Assembly: GCA_050181465.1 (NCBI GenBank)
Contig: JBFXDD010000003.1
Span: 1-64,000 of the forward strand
From: JACRLW01 sp050181465
GTDB taxonomy: Bacteria > Planctomycetota > UBA1135 > UBA2386
Direction: 5' to 3'
Length of the DNA: 64,000 nt
The notes below the pieces were generated by a model that was not told the origin of the DNA, ran no database searches, and was given only the letters and a program-made list of their open reading frames with translations. Both the position numbers and the translations under genes were made by a program. Shown here piece after piece: positions 8,876 to 16,210 of the stretch (position 1 is the stretch's first letter; every line of letters starts with the position of its first letter).

Positions 8876-9657
8876 GCGTTCGCACGCCTCCGACGGCGCT
8901 GAAGGCTCAGCATGCGCGCGTACTTCAGCGCGTCATACCAGAACGCCATGGCAGCGATCAGGATGCCGCGCCAGCCGTCGAGAAAGCCGAGCTTCACGAT
9001 CAAACTCTTCACGAAGACGGCGGGCGGACGAACCAACAAGTCCAGGAGACTCGCGCGTCGCCCAGCGTCGACGTGAGCGCGCGCCGAAGCAGCCGTATAG
9101 CGATCGATCGTGCGCAGATGATGACGGAAACTGCGGTAGTTCAGATGTTCCAGCGGCTCGCGCAGGATCGTAGGTCGGCTGCCGCCCAGCAACTCGAGCC
9201 GATCGTGAGGGTCGACGCCGCCGACTCTCGCGCGCCGACGGTCGACCAAGCGGAGCTTGTGATCCGGCCACCACAACCCTCTGCGCACGATCTTGCCGAG
9301 GTAGTGATTGAGACGCGGCATCGCATACCCGGCTGCCGGAAAGCCCTCTTCACGCAGTTGCTCGATTCGCGCGCAGAGCTGCGGCGTCACCCGCTCGTCG
9401 GCGTCCAACAGGAGCACGTGATCGTGTGGCGCGAGATCCAACGCGGCCTGTCGTTGCTGACGGAACCCCGGGAACGGTGCACGGACGACGACCGCCGCGC
9501 CCAACTCGCTCGCGATCTCGCGCGTGCGGTCGGTGCTCCCGCTGTCGATCACCAGGATCGAGTCGCAGAACGACAGCGAGCGCAGGCAGTCCGCGATGCG
9601 ATCGGCTTCCTGATAGGCGAGCACGCACGCCGCCAGGCGCGCGTCACTCGCCGGCAT
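8872..9657 (-). CDS. Glycosyltransferase family 2 (WaaE/KdtX-like)
   Basis: A 261-residue GT-A enzyme. VLAYQEADRIADCL and VIDSGSTDRT form the nucleotide-binding part, and the metal-binding DADE motif is at residues 85-88. The later WWPDHKLRLVDRRRARVGG and a C-terminal amphipathic segment (FLDGWRGILIAAMAFWYDALKYA) match the WaaE/KdtX branch, which adds glucose to the inner LPS core. The start lies within the 3' end of the small upstream gene (14-bp overlap). Confidence 0.88.
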   Translation of the reverse strand: MPASDARLAACVLAYQEADRIADCLRSLSFCDSILVIDSGSTDRTREIASELGAAVVVRAPFPGFRQQRQAALDLAPHDHVLLLDADERVTPQLCARIEQLREEGFPAAGYAMPRLNHYLGKIVRRGLWWPDHKLRLVDRRRARVGGVDPHDRLELLGGSRPTILREPLEHLNYRSFRHHLRTIDRYTAASARAHVDAGRRASLLDLLVRPPAVFVKSLIVKLGFLDGWRGILIAAMAFWYDALKYARMLSLQRRRRRANA

Positions 9658-10012
9658 CGACCTTGGCCTGCGCCTTCACGGCGGACGGGCCACCGGCAGA
9701 GCCCGCCGCGAACTCGGCGCGCATGCGCCGTTTGATCTCCAGCGCACGCTGCTTGATCTTCCCGGCGCGCTCCTTCCATTCGGCGAGCTTGCCGTCCTTC
9801 TCGACCGCGCGCGTCGCCGCATCGATCACCCGATCGCGCTCCGCGGCATCGATCTTCACGAAGCGGTTGAGGAGGTACTGATTGCCGTAGGCGAGGATCC
9901 GCGTCCACCGCAGCTCTTCGAGGACCTCCTCGAGGAGCTCGGCGAGAGCGAGTTCCCCTTCGCCCAGGCCGAGCGCGGCGGCGGTCTTCTTGCGTTTGCG
10001 ATGCGAGGTCAC
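9644..10012 (-). CDS. Conserved-looking small helical protein, function unknown
   Basis: A 122-residue Lys/Glu-rich, almost entirely helical protein; I do not recognise a family. The best-ordered part runs from LGEGELALAELLEEVLEEL through ILAYGNQYLLNRFVKID to charged helices (AVEKDGKLAEWKERAG), ending in a disordered Gly/Ser/Ala tail. I placed the start at the GTG (product VTSHRKRKK) because further upstream the frame enters the palindromic repeat at 10112-10157 and turns Arg-rich. It is the first gene of the glycosyltransferase operon and overlaps the GT2 gene by 14 bp. Confidence 0.55.
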   Translation of the reverse strand: MTSHRKRKKTAAALGLGEGELALAELLEEVLEELRWTRILAYGNQYLLNRFVKIDAAERDRVIDAATRAVEKDGKLAEWKERAGKIKQRALEIKRRMRAEFAAGSAGGPSAVKAQAKVDAGE

Positions 10013-10111
10013 GGGGAGGCGAAGCAGCGGTGTCGCTTGGTGCGCGGATGATCGACGATGGAGGGGTGCTCGGCAACGATCTGCAATCAGAGGACGCCTT
10101 CGGTGCCGCTC

Positions 10112-10313
10112 GACGTTCACGAGGAATCCGGGCCAGCCCGGATTCCTCGTGAACGTCTGCTGCGATCGCCGCAACTCGCGCCCGGCGGCGTCGCTGCGTC
10201 GGCTCCTCCCTGGCAGCGTAGCTACGGCTACGCTTCGGTCGTCGACCGACACAGCTCCTTGCCGGACATCGACCTGCGGCGATCTCGCGACGACGTTCGC
10301 GAGGAATCCGGGC
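10112..10313. repeat. Palindromic (REP/MITE-like) repeat element
   Basis: Two perfect 22-nt arms (10112-10133 and 10136-10157) form an inverted repeat around a 2-nt centre; each arm ends in the GGAATCCGGGC core. A third copy at 10292-10313 has the same orientation as the first arm and differs at one base. The second and third copies therefore form the ends of a 178-bp unit (10136-10313). Inside them further inverted similarity exists (GATCGCCGCA near 10163 and its complement near 10277). A degenerate, shorter relative is at 53999-54063. No coding capacity is seen. Confidence 0.75.
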
Positions 10314-10319
10314 TAGGCT
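10314..10319 (+). promoter_or_regulatory. Putative -10 box (TAGGCT) of mazG
   Basis: TAGGCT lies 7 nt before the mazG ATG and immediately after the end of the repeat element. With a transcription start about 7 nt downstream, the mRNA would be leaderless, and no Shine-Dalgarno sequence is present. Part of a pattern also seen at 31398 and 57625. Confidence 0.4.
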
Positions 10320-10326
10320 GGCGCGC

Positions 10327-11151
10327 ATGAACGACCGCAGTCTCGACGCCTCGGCCGGCGCGTTCGCCGAACTCGTCGCCGTGATCGCACGCCTTCGCGG
10401 CGACGGCGGCTGCCCGTGGGATCGCGCACAGACACCGCGATCGATGGCTCCCCATCTCCTCGAGGAGTGTTTCGAAGCGATCGACGCGATCGAGAGCGGC
10501 CGGCCGGAGGCGGTGAGGGAGGAACTCGGGGACGTGTTGATGAACGTCCTGCTGGTCGCGCAGATGCATGCCGAGTGGGGCGACTTCGACGCGGCGGCGA
10601 TGGCGCAAGCGGTCGCGGAGAAACTGGTTCGTCGCCACCCGCACGTGTTCGGCTCGACCCCGGTCGACTCCGCCGAGGCCGCGCTCGCCGGCTGGGAGGC
10701 GGTCAAGCGCGCGGAACGCGGCGACGCCAAGGCCGACACCAGCGTGCTGGCCGGACTGCCGCGAAACCTTCCCGCCCTGCTCTGGGCGTATCGCGCCGGC
10801 CAGAAAGCGGCGCGGATCGGGTTCGATTGGCCGGACCGCCATGGGCCACGCGCCAAGATCGACGAGGAACTCGCGGAACTCGATGCCGCGATCGAAGCCG
10901 CCGAGCCGGCCGCGATCCGCGACGAGTTCGGCGACGTGCTGTTCAGCCTCTGCAACTTGGCGCGTCATCTGGACCTGGACCCCGAGACCGCGCTGCGAGC
11001 CGCCGGCGCGCGCTTCGAGGCACGCTTTCGACGAGTTGAGCGCGAACTCGGCCCGGGACTCGCCGCGGCGGGTCTCGAGGCGCTCGATGCGGCCTGGGAG
11101 CGTGCGAAGGCGGAAATCCGACGGGAAGCCGACGATCCGCCGACCCAGTAG
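10327..11151 (+). CDS. mazG: Nucleoside triphosphate pyrophosphohydrolase MazG
   Basis: A 274-residue protein with two tandem MazG domains. Domain 1 has the diagnostic WDRAQTPRSMAPHLLEECFE followed by EELGD, giving metal ligands Glu46, Glu47, Glu50, Glu66 and Asp69. Domain 2 has KIDEELAEL...RDEFGDVLFSL. The KIGFDWPD-type linker (here RIGFDWPD) is characteristic of full-length MazG. The enzyme hydrolyses (d)NTPs to monophosphates and pyrophosphate, a house-cleaning role. Domain architecture and length match E. coli MazG. A strong intrinsic terminator lies 167 bp downstream. Confidence 0.95.
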   Translation: MNDRSLDASAGAFAELVAVIARLRGDGGCPWDRAQTPRSMAPHLLEECFEAIDAIESGRPEAVREELGDVLMNVLLVAQMHAEWGDFDAAAMAQAVAEKLVRRHPHVFGSTPVDSAEAALAGWEAVKRAERGDAKADTSVLAGLPRNLPALLWAYRAGQKAARIGFDWPDRHGPRAKIDEELAELDAAIEAAEPAAIRDEFGDVLFSLCNLARHLDLDPETALRAAGARFEARFRRVERELGPGLAAAGLEALDAAWERAKAEIRREADDPPTQ

Positions 11152-11317
11152 CCGCCGGCGGCGGTCGCCGCCGGACCGGACGACGAACCCTAAGTGCTTT
11201 CAGAACACATTGTTAGAGCGGCACTCTTGGGATTCTGGGAGTCACGGCACGGCGTGTGCCAAAGGGTGATCGGTGGAAAGTTTGGCGCGGGCTTCGGCCC
11301 GCGCATGGCAGGGAATG
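11152..11317 (+). other. mazG 3' untranslated region or small RNA candidate
   Basis: 166 bp between the mazG stop and the terminator at 11318. It has a small stem-loop near 11285-11304 (GCGCGGGC-TTCG-GCCCGCGC) and no convincing reading frame. It may be the mazG 3' UTR or an independent small RNA ending at the terminator; no known RNA family is recognised. Confidence 0.3.
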
Positions 11318-11355
11318 ACCCGGAGGGGGTGGTGGCCCCCTCCGGGTTTTCTTTT
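11318..11355 (+). terminator. Rho-independent terminator
   Basis: A perfect 12-bp stem (ACCCGGAGGGGG at 11318-11329 with its complement at 11336-11347) and a 6-nt loop are followed by TTTTCTTTT, the clearest intrinsic terminator in the window. Orientation is plus strand, ending the mazG transcript or a short RNA downstream of it. Confidence 0.85.
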
Positions 11356-11721
11356 GGAAGACCGCAACCAAACCGCTGCGCGACACCCCGCACCGGTCGC
11401 GCCTGCGTTGCTGGCGTCGAGGATCCGTCGGCTGCCGTCCGGATGCCGGTCATCCCCACCCGTGACGCGTCCCGCTCGTCGACTGCCCGCGTCTCCAAGA
11501 GCTTCGTTGACAGGCACTTAGCGATGTCGTCGCGCATCGTCGGCGAACCGCCTCGCCGCGGCACGGAATGTGCTTTCTCTCACTCGTGGAGCTGAGATGA
11601 GCGTGGTCTCGGAGACTGCGTGGTTGAGATCGCCTCGGCGCGGGTTCGCTCGCGCCGGGGCGATGTCCTTTCGGGAGGGAGCGATTCTCCTCGAGCCGCC
11701 GATGCGAGGCTTGGTGATCCT
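11356..11721. other. Intergenic region between mazG terminator and apbE, no gene seen
   Basis: 366 bp where the plus-strand mazG unit and the minus-strand nqr-apbE unit converge. Short open frames exist on both strands, but they have the Arg/Ser/Pro-rich composition of GC-rich noise. No tRNA, known RNA or repeat is recognised, and no clear terminator for the nqr operon is visible on the minus strand. Confidence 0.5.
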
Positions 11722-12756
11722 TCAGCCGTCGTTCGGCCAGTCGAGCGCGAACTCGGAGATCCCACCGCTGGGTTCGGCGAGCAGGAAGAGCACCCCGCCG
11801 ACTCGATTCGGCCAACGAGTCCGCAGGCCCTGCGCGCCCTCCGGTCCCACCAACATCAGCGCCGTTGCCAAGCCGTCGGCCAAAGCGCAGTCAGCTGCGA
11901 TCACGGACGCGCTGACGACGCGAGTCTCGACGTTCTGACCGGAGCGAGCGTCGACGATGTGATGCCGCCGCCTTCCGCCCGAGTCGAAGTAGTTGCGATA
12001 GCTCCCGCTGGTCGCCAGCGCGCGATCCGCGAGCACGACCACGCGGTGGATCGGGCCGCCACCCGTCGCAGCGTCGGGATCCGGACGCTCGACCCCGATG
12101 CGCCAGGGCCCGCCGTCGGGTCGGCTTCCGCGACAGACCACCTCACCGCCGACCTCGAGCATGTGGTCGACGACGCCGAGCGCTGCCAACGCCTGCGAGC
12201 CACGATCGACCGCGTGGCCCTTCGCGATCGCCGACAGGTCGATCTCTACCCGTGGATCGGACTTCGCGACCCGCTGCTCGGCCAGCACCTCGACCTTGCG
12301 CCAGCCAACGCTGGCGAGAGCCTCGGCCATCGCCGCCGGTGTCGGTTCAGACCGGGTGCCGCCTGCGAAGCCGAGCAGCCGAACTACGGGGAAGATCGTC
12401 GGGTCGAAGGCCCCCTCGGTGGCCGCCGCCAGCTCGAGTCCGAGGGCAAGCAGGGCGACGAAGTCCGCATCGACGGCGAAGGGCTCCGTCGAGCGATGCG
12501 CGTTGAACCGAGAGATCAGGCTGTCGCTTCGGTAGGTCGAGAAGCGGCGATCGACGTCGTCGAGGGCAGCTTGCACGGCAACGCGCAACGCCGCTTCGCG
12601 GGAACCGGCCGCCACGCAGCGCAGGTGCCATTTGGTCCCCATGACCTCCCCACCGAGGTCGAGCGACACGATCGAAGGCGCAGACTGCGACCCCGATCGC
12701 CACCACAACCACAGGGCGGCGCACACCGCCAGACATGCGAGTGCGCGCGCGCGCAT
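11722..12756 (-). CDS. apbE: FAD:protein FMN transferase ApbE
   Basis: A 344-residue exported flavin transferase: N-terminal signal or anchor (ALACLAVCAALWLWW), then the ApbE signatures GTKWHLR, FSTYRSDSLISRFN, GAFDPTI, DLSAIAKGHAVD, HHIVDARSGQ and ADGLATALMLVG. The family links FMN covalently to Thr of NqrB and NqrC using FAD and Mg2+. The usual DLGGIAKG segment reads DLSAIAKG here. It is the last gene of the nqr operon, 10 bp after nqrF, an arrangement common in Nqr-bearing bacteria, so its substrates are very probably the NqrB and NqrC encoded next door. Confidence 0.93.
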   Translation of the reverse strand: MRARALACLAVCAALWLWWRSGSQSAPSIVSLDLGGEVMGTKWHLRCVAAGSREAALRVAVQAALDDVDRRFSTYRSDSLISRFNAHRSTEPFAVDADFVALLALGLELAAATEGAFDPTIFPVVRLLGFAGGTRSEPTPAAMAEALASVGWRKVEVLAEQRVAKSDPRVEIDLSAIAKGHAVDRGSQALAALGVVDHMLEVGGEVVCRGSRPDGGPWRIGVERPDPDAATGGGPIHRVVVLADRALATSGSYRNYFDSGGRRRHHIVDARSGQNVETRVVSASVIAADCALADGLATALMLVGPEGAQGLRTRWPNRVGGVLFLLAEPSGGISEFALDWPNDG

Positions 12757-12766
12757 GCGGATTCGT

Positions 12767-14005
12767 TCAGGAGCCGAAGTCGTCGAAGGCGATCTGCTCC
12801 TTCTCGACGCCGAGGTCGTACAGCATCTTCTGCACGGCGCTGAGCATCATGGGCGGACCGCAGAGGTAGAACTCGATCTCGTCGGCGTTGGGGTGGTCCT
12901 TGAGGTAGTGGTCGAGAACCACCTTGTGGATGAAGCCGACGTAGCCGGTCCAGTTGTCCTCGGGGAGCGGCTCGGAGAGCGCGATGTGGAACTTGAAGTT
13001 CGGGAACTCGCGCTCGATCTGGCGGAAATCCTCTTCGTAGAACATCTCGCGAAGCGAACGCGCGCCGTACCAATACGACACCTTGCGTCCGGTCTTCAGC
13101 GTGTGGAAGAGGTGGAAGATGTGGCTGCGAAGCGGCGCCATGCCGGCACCACCGCCGATGTAGATCATCTCGTTCTGCGTGTCCTTGATGTGGAACTCAC
13201 CATAAGGACCCGAGATCGTGATCTTGTCGCCCGGCTTGAGTCCGAACACGTAGCTCGAGCAGATGCCGGGCGGAATCCCCTCCGTGCGCGGCGGCGGCGT
13301 GGCGATGCGAATGTTGAGCATCACCATGTTGCCCTCGGCCGGGTGGTTCGCCATCGAGTAGGCGCGGAAGCACGGCTCCGGGTTGTTGGCGACGATGTCC
13401 CACAGCTTGAACTTGTCCCAATCACCGCGGAACTTCGGCTCGACGTCGAAGGTGCTGAACTTCTTGTCGTGATACTCCGGGACGTCGATCTGGATGTAGC
13501 CGCCGGACTCGAAGTGGATGACCTCGCCCTTGGGCAGATCCACGACGAGCTCCTTGATGAAGGTCGCGACGTTGTGATTGGAGCGCACGGTGCACTCCCA
13601 CTTGCGGATCGCGAAGACCTCGTCGGGGACGCGGATCTTCATGTCCTGCTTGACCTTCACCTGGCAAGCAAGGCGCCAGTGTTCCTTCGCCTCCGAGCGT
13701 GAGATGTGCGTCAGCTCGGTCGGCAGGATGTCCCCGCCGCCTTCGAAGACCTGACACTTGCACATCGCGCAGGTGCCGCCTCCGCCGCAAGCCGACGGCA
13801 GGAACACGCCCTGCCCCGCGAGCTTGCTGAGCAGAGTCCCGCCGGCATCGACCGACGGCGACTTCTCCTCATCGCCGTTGATGAGGATGCGCACCTTGCC
13901 TTTTCGAACGAGCTTGCCCTCGGCGAGCATGAGCACGCCGACCAGGGCGAGGATCACGACGATCAGCGCAACGACGCCGATCAGGATGCTGCCGAGGATT
14001 CCCAT
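12767..14005 (-). CDS. nqrF: Na+-translocating NADH:quinone reductase subunit F
   Basis: A 412-residue NADH-oxidising subunit. One N-terminal membrane helix (residues about 8-27) is followed by a [2Fe-2S] ferredoxin domain with Cys73, Cys79, Cys82 (ACGGGGTCAMCKC) and Cys114. A ferredoxin-reductase-like module has FAD-binding RAYSMANHP, GPYGEFHI, the NAD-binding IGGGAGMAPLRSHI, and the C-terminal CGPPMM...FDDFGS. It passes electrons from NADH via FAD and the iron-sulfur cluster into the complex. All expected cofactor residues are present. The gene lies 16 bp after nqrE and 10 bp before apbE. Confidence 0.97.
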   Translation of the reverse strand: MGILGSILIGVVALIVVILALVGVLMLAEGKLVRKGKVRILINGDEEKSPSVDAGGTLLSKLAGQGVFLPSACGGGGTCAMCKCQVFEGGGDILPTELTHISRSEAKEHWRLACQVKVKQDMKIRVPDEVFAIRKWECTVRSNHNVATFIKELVVDLPKGEVIHFESGGYIQIDVPEYHDKKFSTFDVEPKFRGDWDKFKLWDIVANNPEPCFRAYSMANHPAEGNMVMLNIRIATPPPRTEGIPPGICSSYVFGLKPGDKITISGPYGEFHIKDTQNEMIYIGGGAGMAPLRSHIFHLFHTLKTGRKVSYWYGARSLREMFYEEDFRQIEREFPNFKFHIALSEPLPEDNWTGYVGFIHKVVLDHYLKDHPNADEIEFYLCGPPMMLSAVQKMLYDLGVEKEQIAFDDFGS

Positions 14006-14021
14006 GGTGTCGATCCGGAGA

Positions 14022-14666
14022 TCAGAGCTGGATGCCGCTGAAGGTCATGAACGCCATCGCGATCAGACCGGTGGTGATGAACGTGATGCCGAGCCCGCGC
14101 AGCGGACCGGGGATGTGTGCAGTGCGCAGCTTCTGGCGGATCGCCGCCATGCTGACGATCGCCAGCATCCAGCCGCCGCCGGAGCCGACCCCGAACACGA
14201 CCGCCTGCGGCAGGCTGTAGTCGCGTTCGACCATGAACAGCGATCCACCGAGGATCGCGCAGTTCACCGCGATCAGCGGCAAGAAGATCCCGAGCGCGTT
14301 GTAGAGACTCGGCGAATACCGATCGATCGCCATCTCCACGATCTGCACCATCGCGGCGATCGTCGCGATGTAGAAGATCAGGCCGAGGTAGCGCAGGTCC
14401 GTGTTCTCGAGACCGGCCCAGCTCAACGCATCGGGTCGCAGGAGGAAGTTGTAGATCGCCCAGTTCACCGGCACCGTGATCGTCTGCACGAACACGACGG
14501 CGATGCCGAGACCGATCGCGGTATCCACGCGCTTGCTGACCGCGAGGTACGAGCACATCCCGAGGAAGAACGCGAGGAGGATGTTCTCCACGAACATCGC
14601 CTTCACCGCGAGACTGATGAGGCCGCTGATCGAGTTGTCCGCGGCAGCGAGAAGGAATGCGCTCAT
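14022..14666 (-). CDS. nqrE: Na+-translocating NADH:quinone reductase subunit E
   Basis: A 214-residue membrane subunit with six predicted helices, homologous to NqrD and to RnfA. The membrane-embedded Cys38 (FLGMCSY) and Cys136 (AVNCAIL) correspond to the pair that, with two Cys of NqrD, holds the iron centre between the two half-inverted subunits. Conserved motifs MFVENILLAFFLGMC, VNWAIYN and IAVNCAILGG are intact. Start is 1 bp after the nqrD stop. Length is slightly above the usual 198-200 residues. Confidence 0.96.
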   Translation of the reverse strand: MSAFLLAAADNSISGLISLAVKAMFVENILLAFFLGMCSYLAVSKRVDTAIGLGIAVVFVQTITVPVNWAIYNFLLRPDALSWAGLENTDLRYLGLIFYIATIAAMVQIVEMAIDRYSPSLYNALGIFLPLIAVNCAILGGSLFMVERDYSLPQAVVFGVGSGGGWMLAIVSMAAIRQKLRTAHIPGPLRGLGITFITTGLIAMAFMTFSGIQL

Positions 14667-14667
14667 G

Positions 14668-15348
14668 TCAGTGTGATTCCTTGTAGCCCGACAGACCGCG
14701 CTGGACCCAGACGATGATCCCGAGCAGGAGGAAGGCGCCCGGCGCCAACACCAGGAGGCCGTTGTTCACGTAGAAGCCGCCCTGATCGGTGTAGATCGAT
14801 TGCGGGATGATCCGCATCCCGAGCAGCGTCCCGGAGCCCAGGATCTCGCGCACGGTGGCGACCGCGATCAGGATCCACGAGTAGCCGAGCGCATTGCCCA
14901 CGCCATCGAGGAAGCTCCGCCACGGCGGATTCGACATCGCATAGGCCTCGGCGCGCCCCATCACGATGCAGTTCGTGACGATCAGGCCGATGAACACCGA
15001 GATGCCCTTCGCCACATCGAACGCGAAGCGCTTCAGCACGAGATCCACCAGCGTCACGAGACTCGAGATGACGACGAGCTGGACGATGATGCGGATCTTG
15101 CTCGGGATCAGCGACCTTATCAGCGAGATCACGGTGTTGCTCATGGCGACGACCGTGAGCACGCCGATGCACATGACCAGGGTCTGATCGAGTCGCACCG
15201 TGACCGCGAGCGCCGAACAGATTCCGAGCACCTGCAGCGCGATGGGATTGTTGTCCCACAGCGGGTCGACCAGCGCCTTCTTTTCGGCCTTGCCGAACAA
15301 GGGCGCCGCCGGCGCTTTGACCGAGGGAGTGTCGATGGTTGCCGTCAT
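14668..15348 (-). CDS. nqrD: Na+-translocating NADH:quinone reductase subunit D
   Basis: A 226-residue polytopic subunit paralogous to NqrE. Cys44 (LGICSALAVT) and Cys127 (VTNCIVMGRAEA) supply the other two ligands of the intramembrane iron centre. Residues 1-25 before the first helix form a soluble extension. The C-terminal LLVLAPGAFLLLGIIVW is typical. It follows nqrC after 43 bp, the longest gap between nqr structural genes here. Confidence 0.96.
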   Translation of the reverse strand: MTATIDTPSVKAPAAPLFGKAEKKALVDPLWDNNPIALQVLGICSALAVTVRLDQTLVMCIGVLTVVAMSNTVISLIRSLIPSKIRIIVQLVVISSLVTLVDLVLKRFAFDVAKGISVFIGLIVTNCIVMGRAEAYAMSNPPWRSFLDGVGNALGYSWILIAVATVREILGSGTLLGMRIIPQSIYTDQGGFYVNNGLLVLAPGAFLLLGIIVWVQRGLSGYKESH

Positions 15349-15391
15349 GCCTGTTGACCTCTGATCGTCTGTTGACCTCAGTTCCTCTGAC

Positions 15392-16210
15392 TCAGTTCTT
15401 CCGCTTGGTCTTGAAGTAGGGTTCGTAGCGCTCGAGATCCGCCTTCACGAACTTGGTGACGCCGTTGCTCGTGATCGTGGCTCCGGAGAGACCGTCGACC
15501 ATGTGCTCGCGCTCCGCGGCGATGGCGGTGTCGACCTTGCCCTTCTTGAGCGCGACACCGAGGACCTGGCCGCGAGCATCGAGCACCTTCTTGCCCGGCC
15601 ATTGACGCTGCCAGTCCAGGTTGTCGACCTCACCACCCAGACCGGGGGTCTCGGCGTGCTTGTAGAAGGTGATCCCTTTCACCGTCGCGAGATCCGGCTC
15701 GAGGGCCAGAAAGCCGTAGAGCGTGCTCCACAGCCCGTAGCCGGAGATCGGGATGCACCAGGCGACCGTGTTCCCGGCATCATCGACGCGCTGGTAGATC
15801 GGCACGTATTCGCGGCGCTGCTTGGGATCCGGCTTCTTGCTCTCGGCCCGCATCAGCGCGGCGAGATCCTCCACCTTGTGCTCGGTCTCCTTCATCGCGA
15901 GGACCTGCTCGACCTTGTCGACGGTCTCCACGCCCGCGCGCTTCACCGGCACGTCGACCGCGCCGCGCTCGACCTCGAGCACCTTGGCGCGGATGGACTT
16001 CGCGTAGAGCTCGCGAAGCTCCTTGTCAGGGCGCACTTGATCCTTGGAGTGCAGACCGGTCGCGATCAGCACGTTCTTCTGCTGATCGAACAACTCGTTC
16101 GACTCGATCCCTTCGCGAAACGCGCTGAAGGTCGATGCCAGGGCGACTGCGCAGACCGCACAGATCGCCACGGCGAAGAACACCACATAGCTATTGCCGT
16201 TCTTATCCAT
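15392..16210 (-). CDS. nqrC: Na+-translocating NADH:quinone reductase subunit C
   Basis: A 272-residue subunit with one N-terminal membrane helix (residues about 8-27) and a large periplasmic FMN-binding domain. The flavinylation motif DGLSGATIT contains Thr245, the residue modified by ApbE. GYGLWSTLYGFLAL and AETPGLGGEV are the family signatures. The start overlaps nqrB by 8 bp. The SGAT motif is canonical here, in contrast to NqrB. Confidence 0.96.
   Translation of the reverse strand: MDKNGNSYVVFFAVAICAVCAVALASTFSAFREGIESNELFDQQKNVLIATGLHSKDQVRPDKELRELYAKSIRAKVLEVERGAVDVPVKRAGVETVDKVEQVLAMKETEHKVEDLAALMRAESKKPDPKQRREYVPIYQRVDDAGNTVAWCIPISGYGLWSTLYGFLALEPDLATVKGITFYKHAETPGLGGEVDNLDWQRQWPGKKVLDARGQVLGVALKKGKVDTAIAAEREHMVDGLSGATITSNGVTKFVKADLERYEPYFKTKRKN

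Noticed and set aside
11190..11355. Assignment as 6S RNA, tmRNA or RNase P RNA
   Set aside because: None of the conserved sequence blocks of these RNAs is present; only a terminator and one small hairpin support an RNA.
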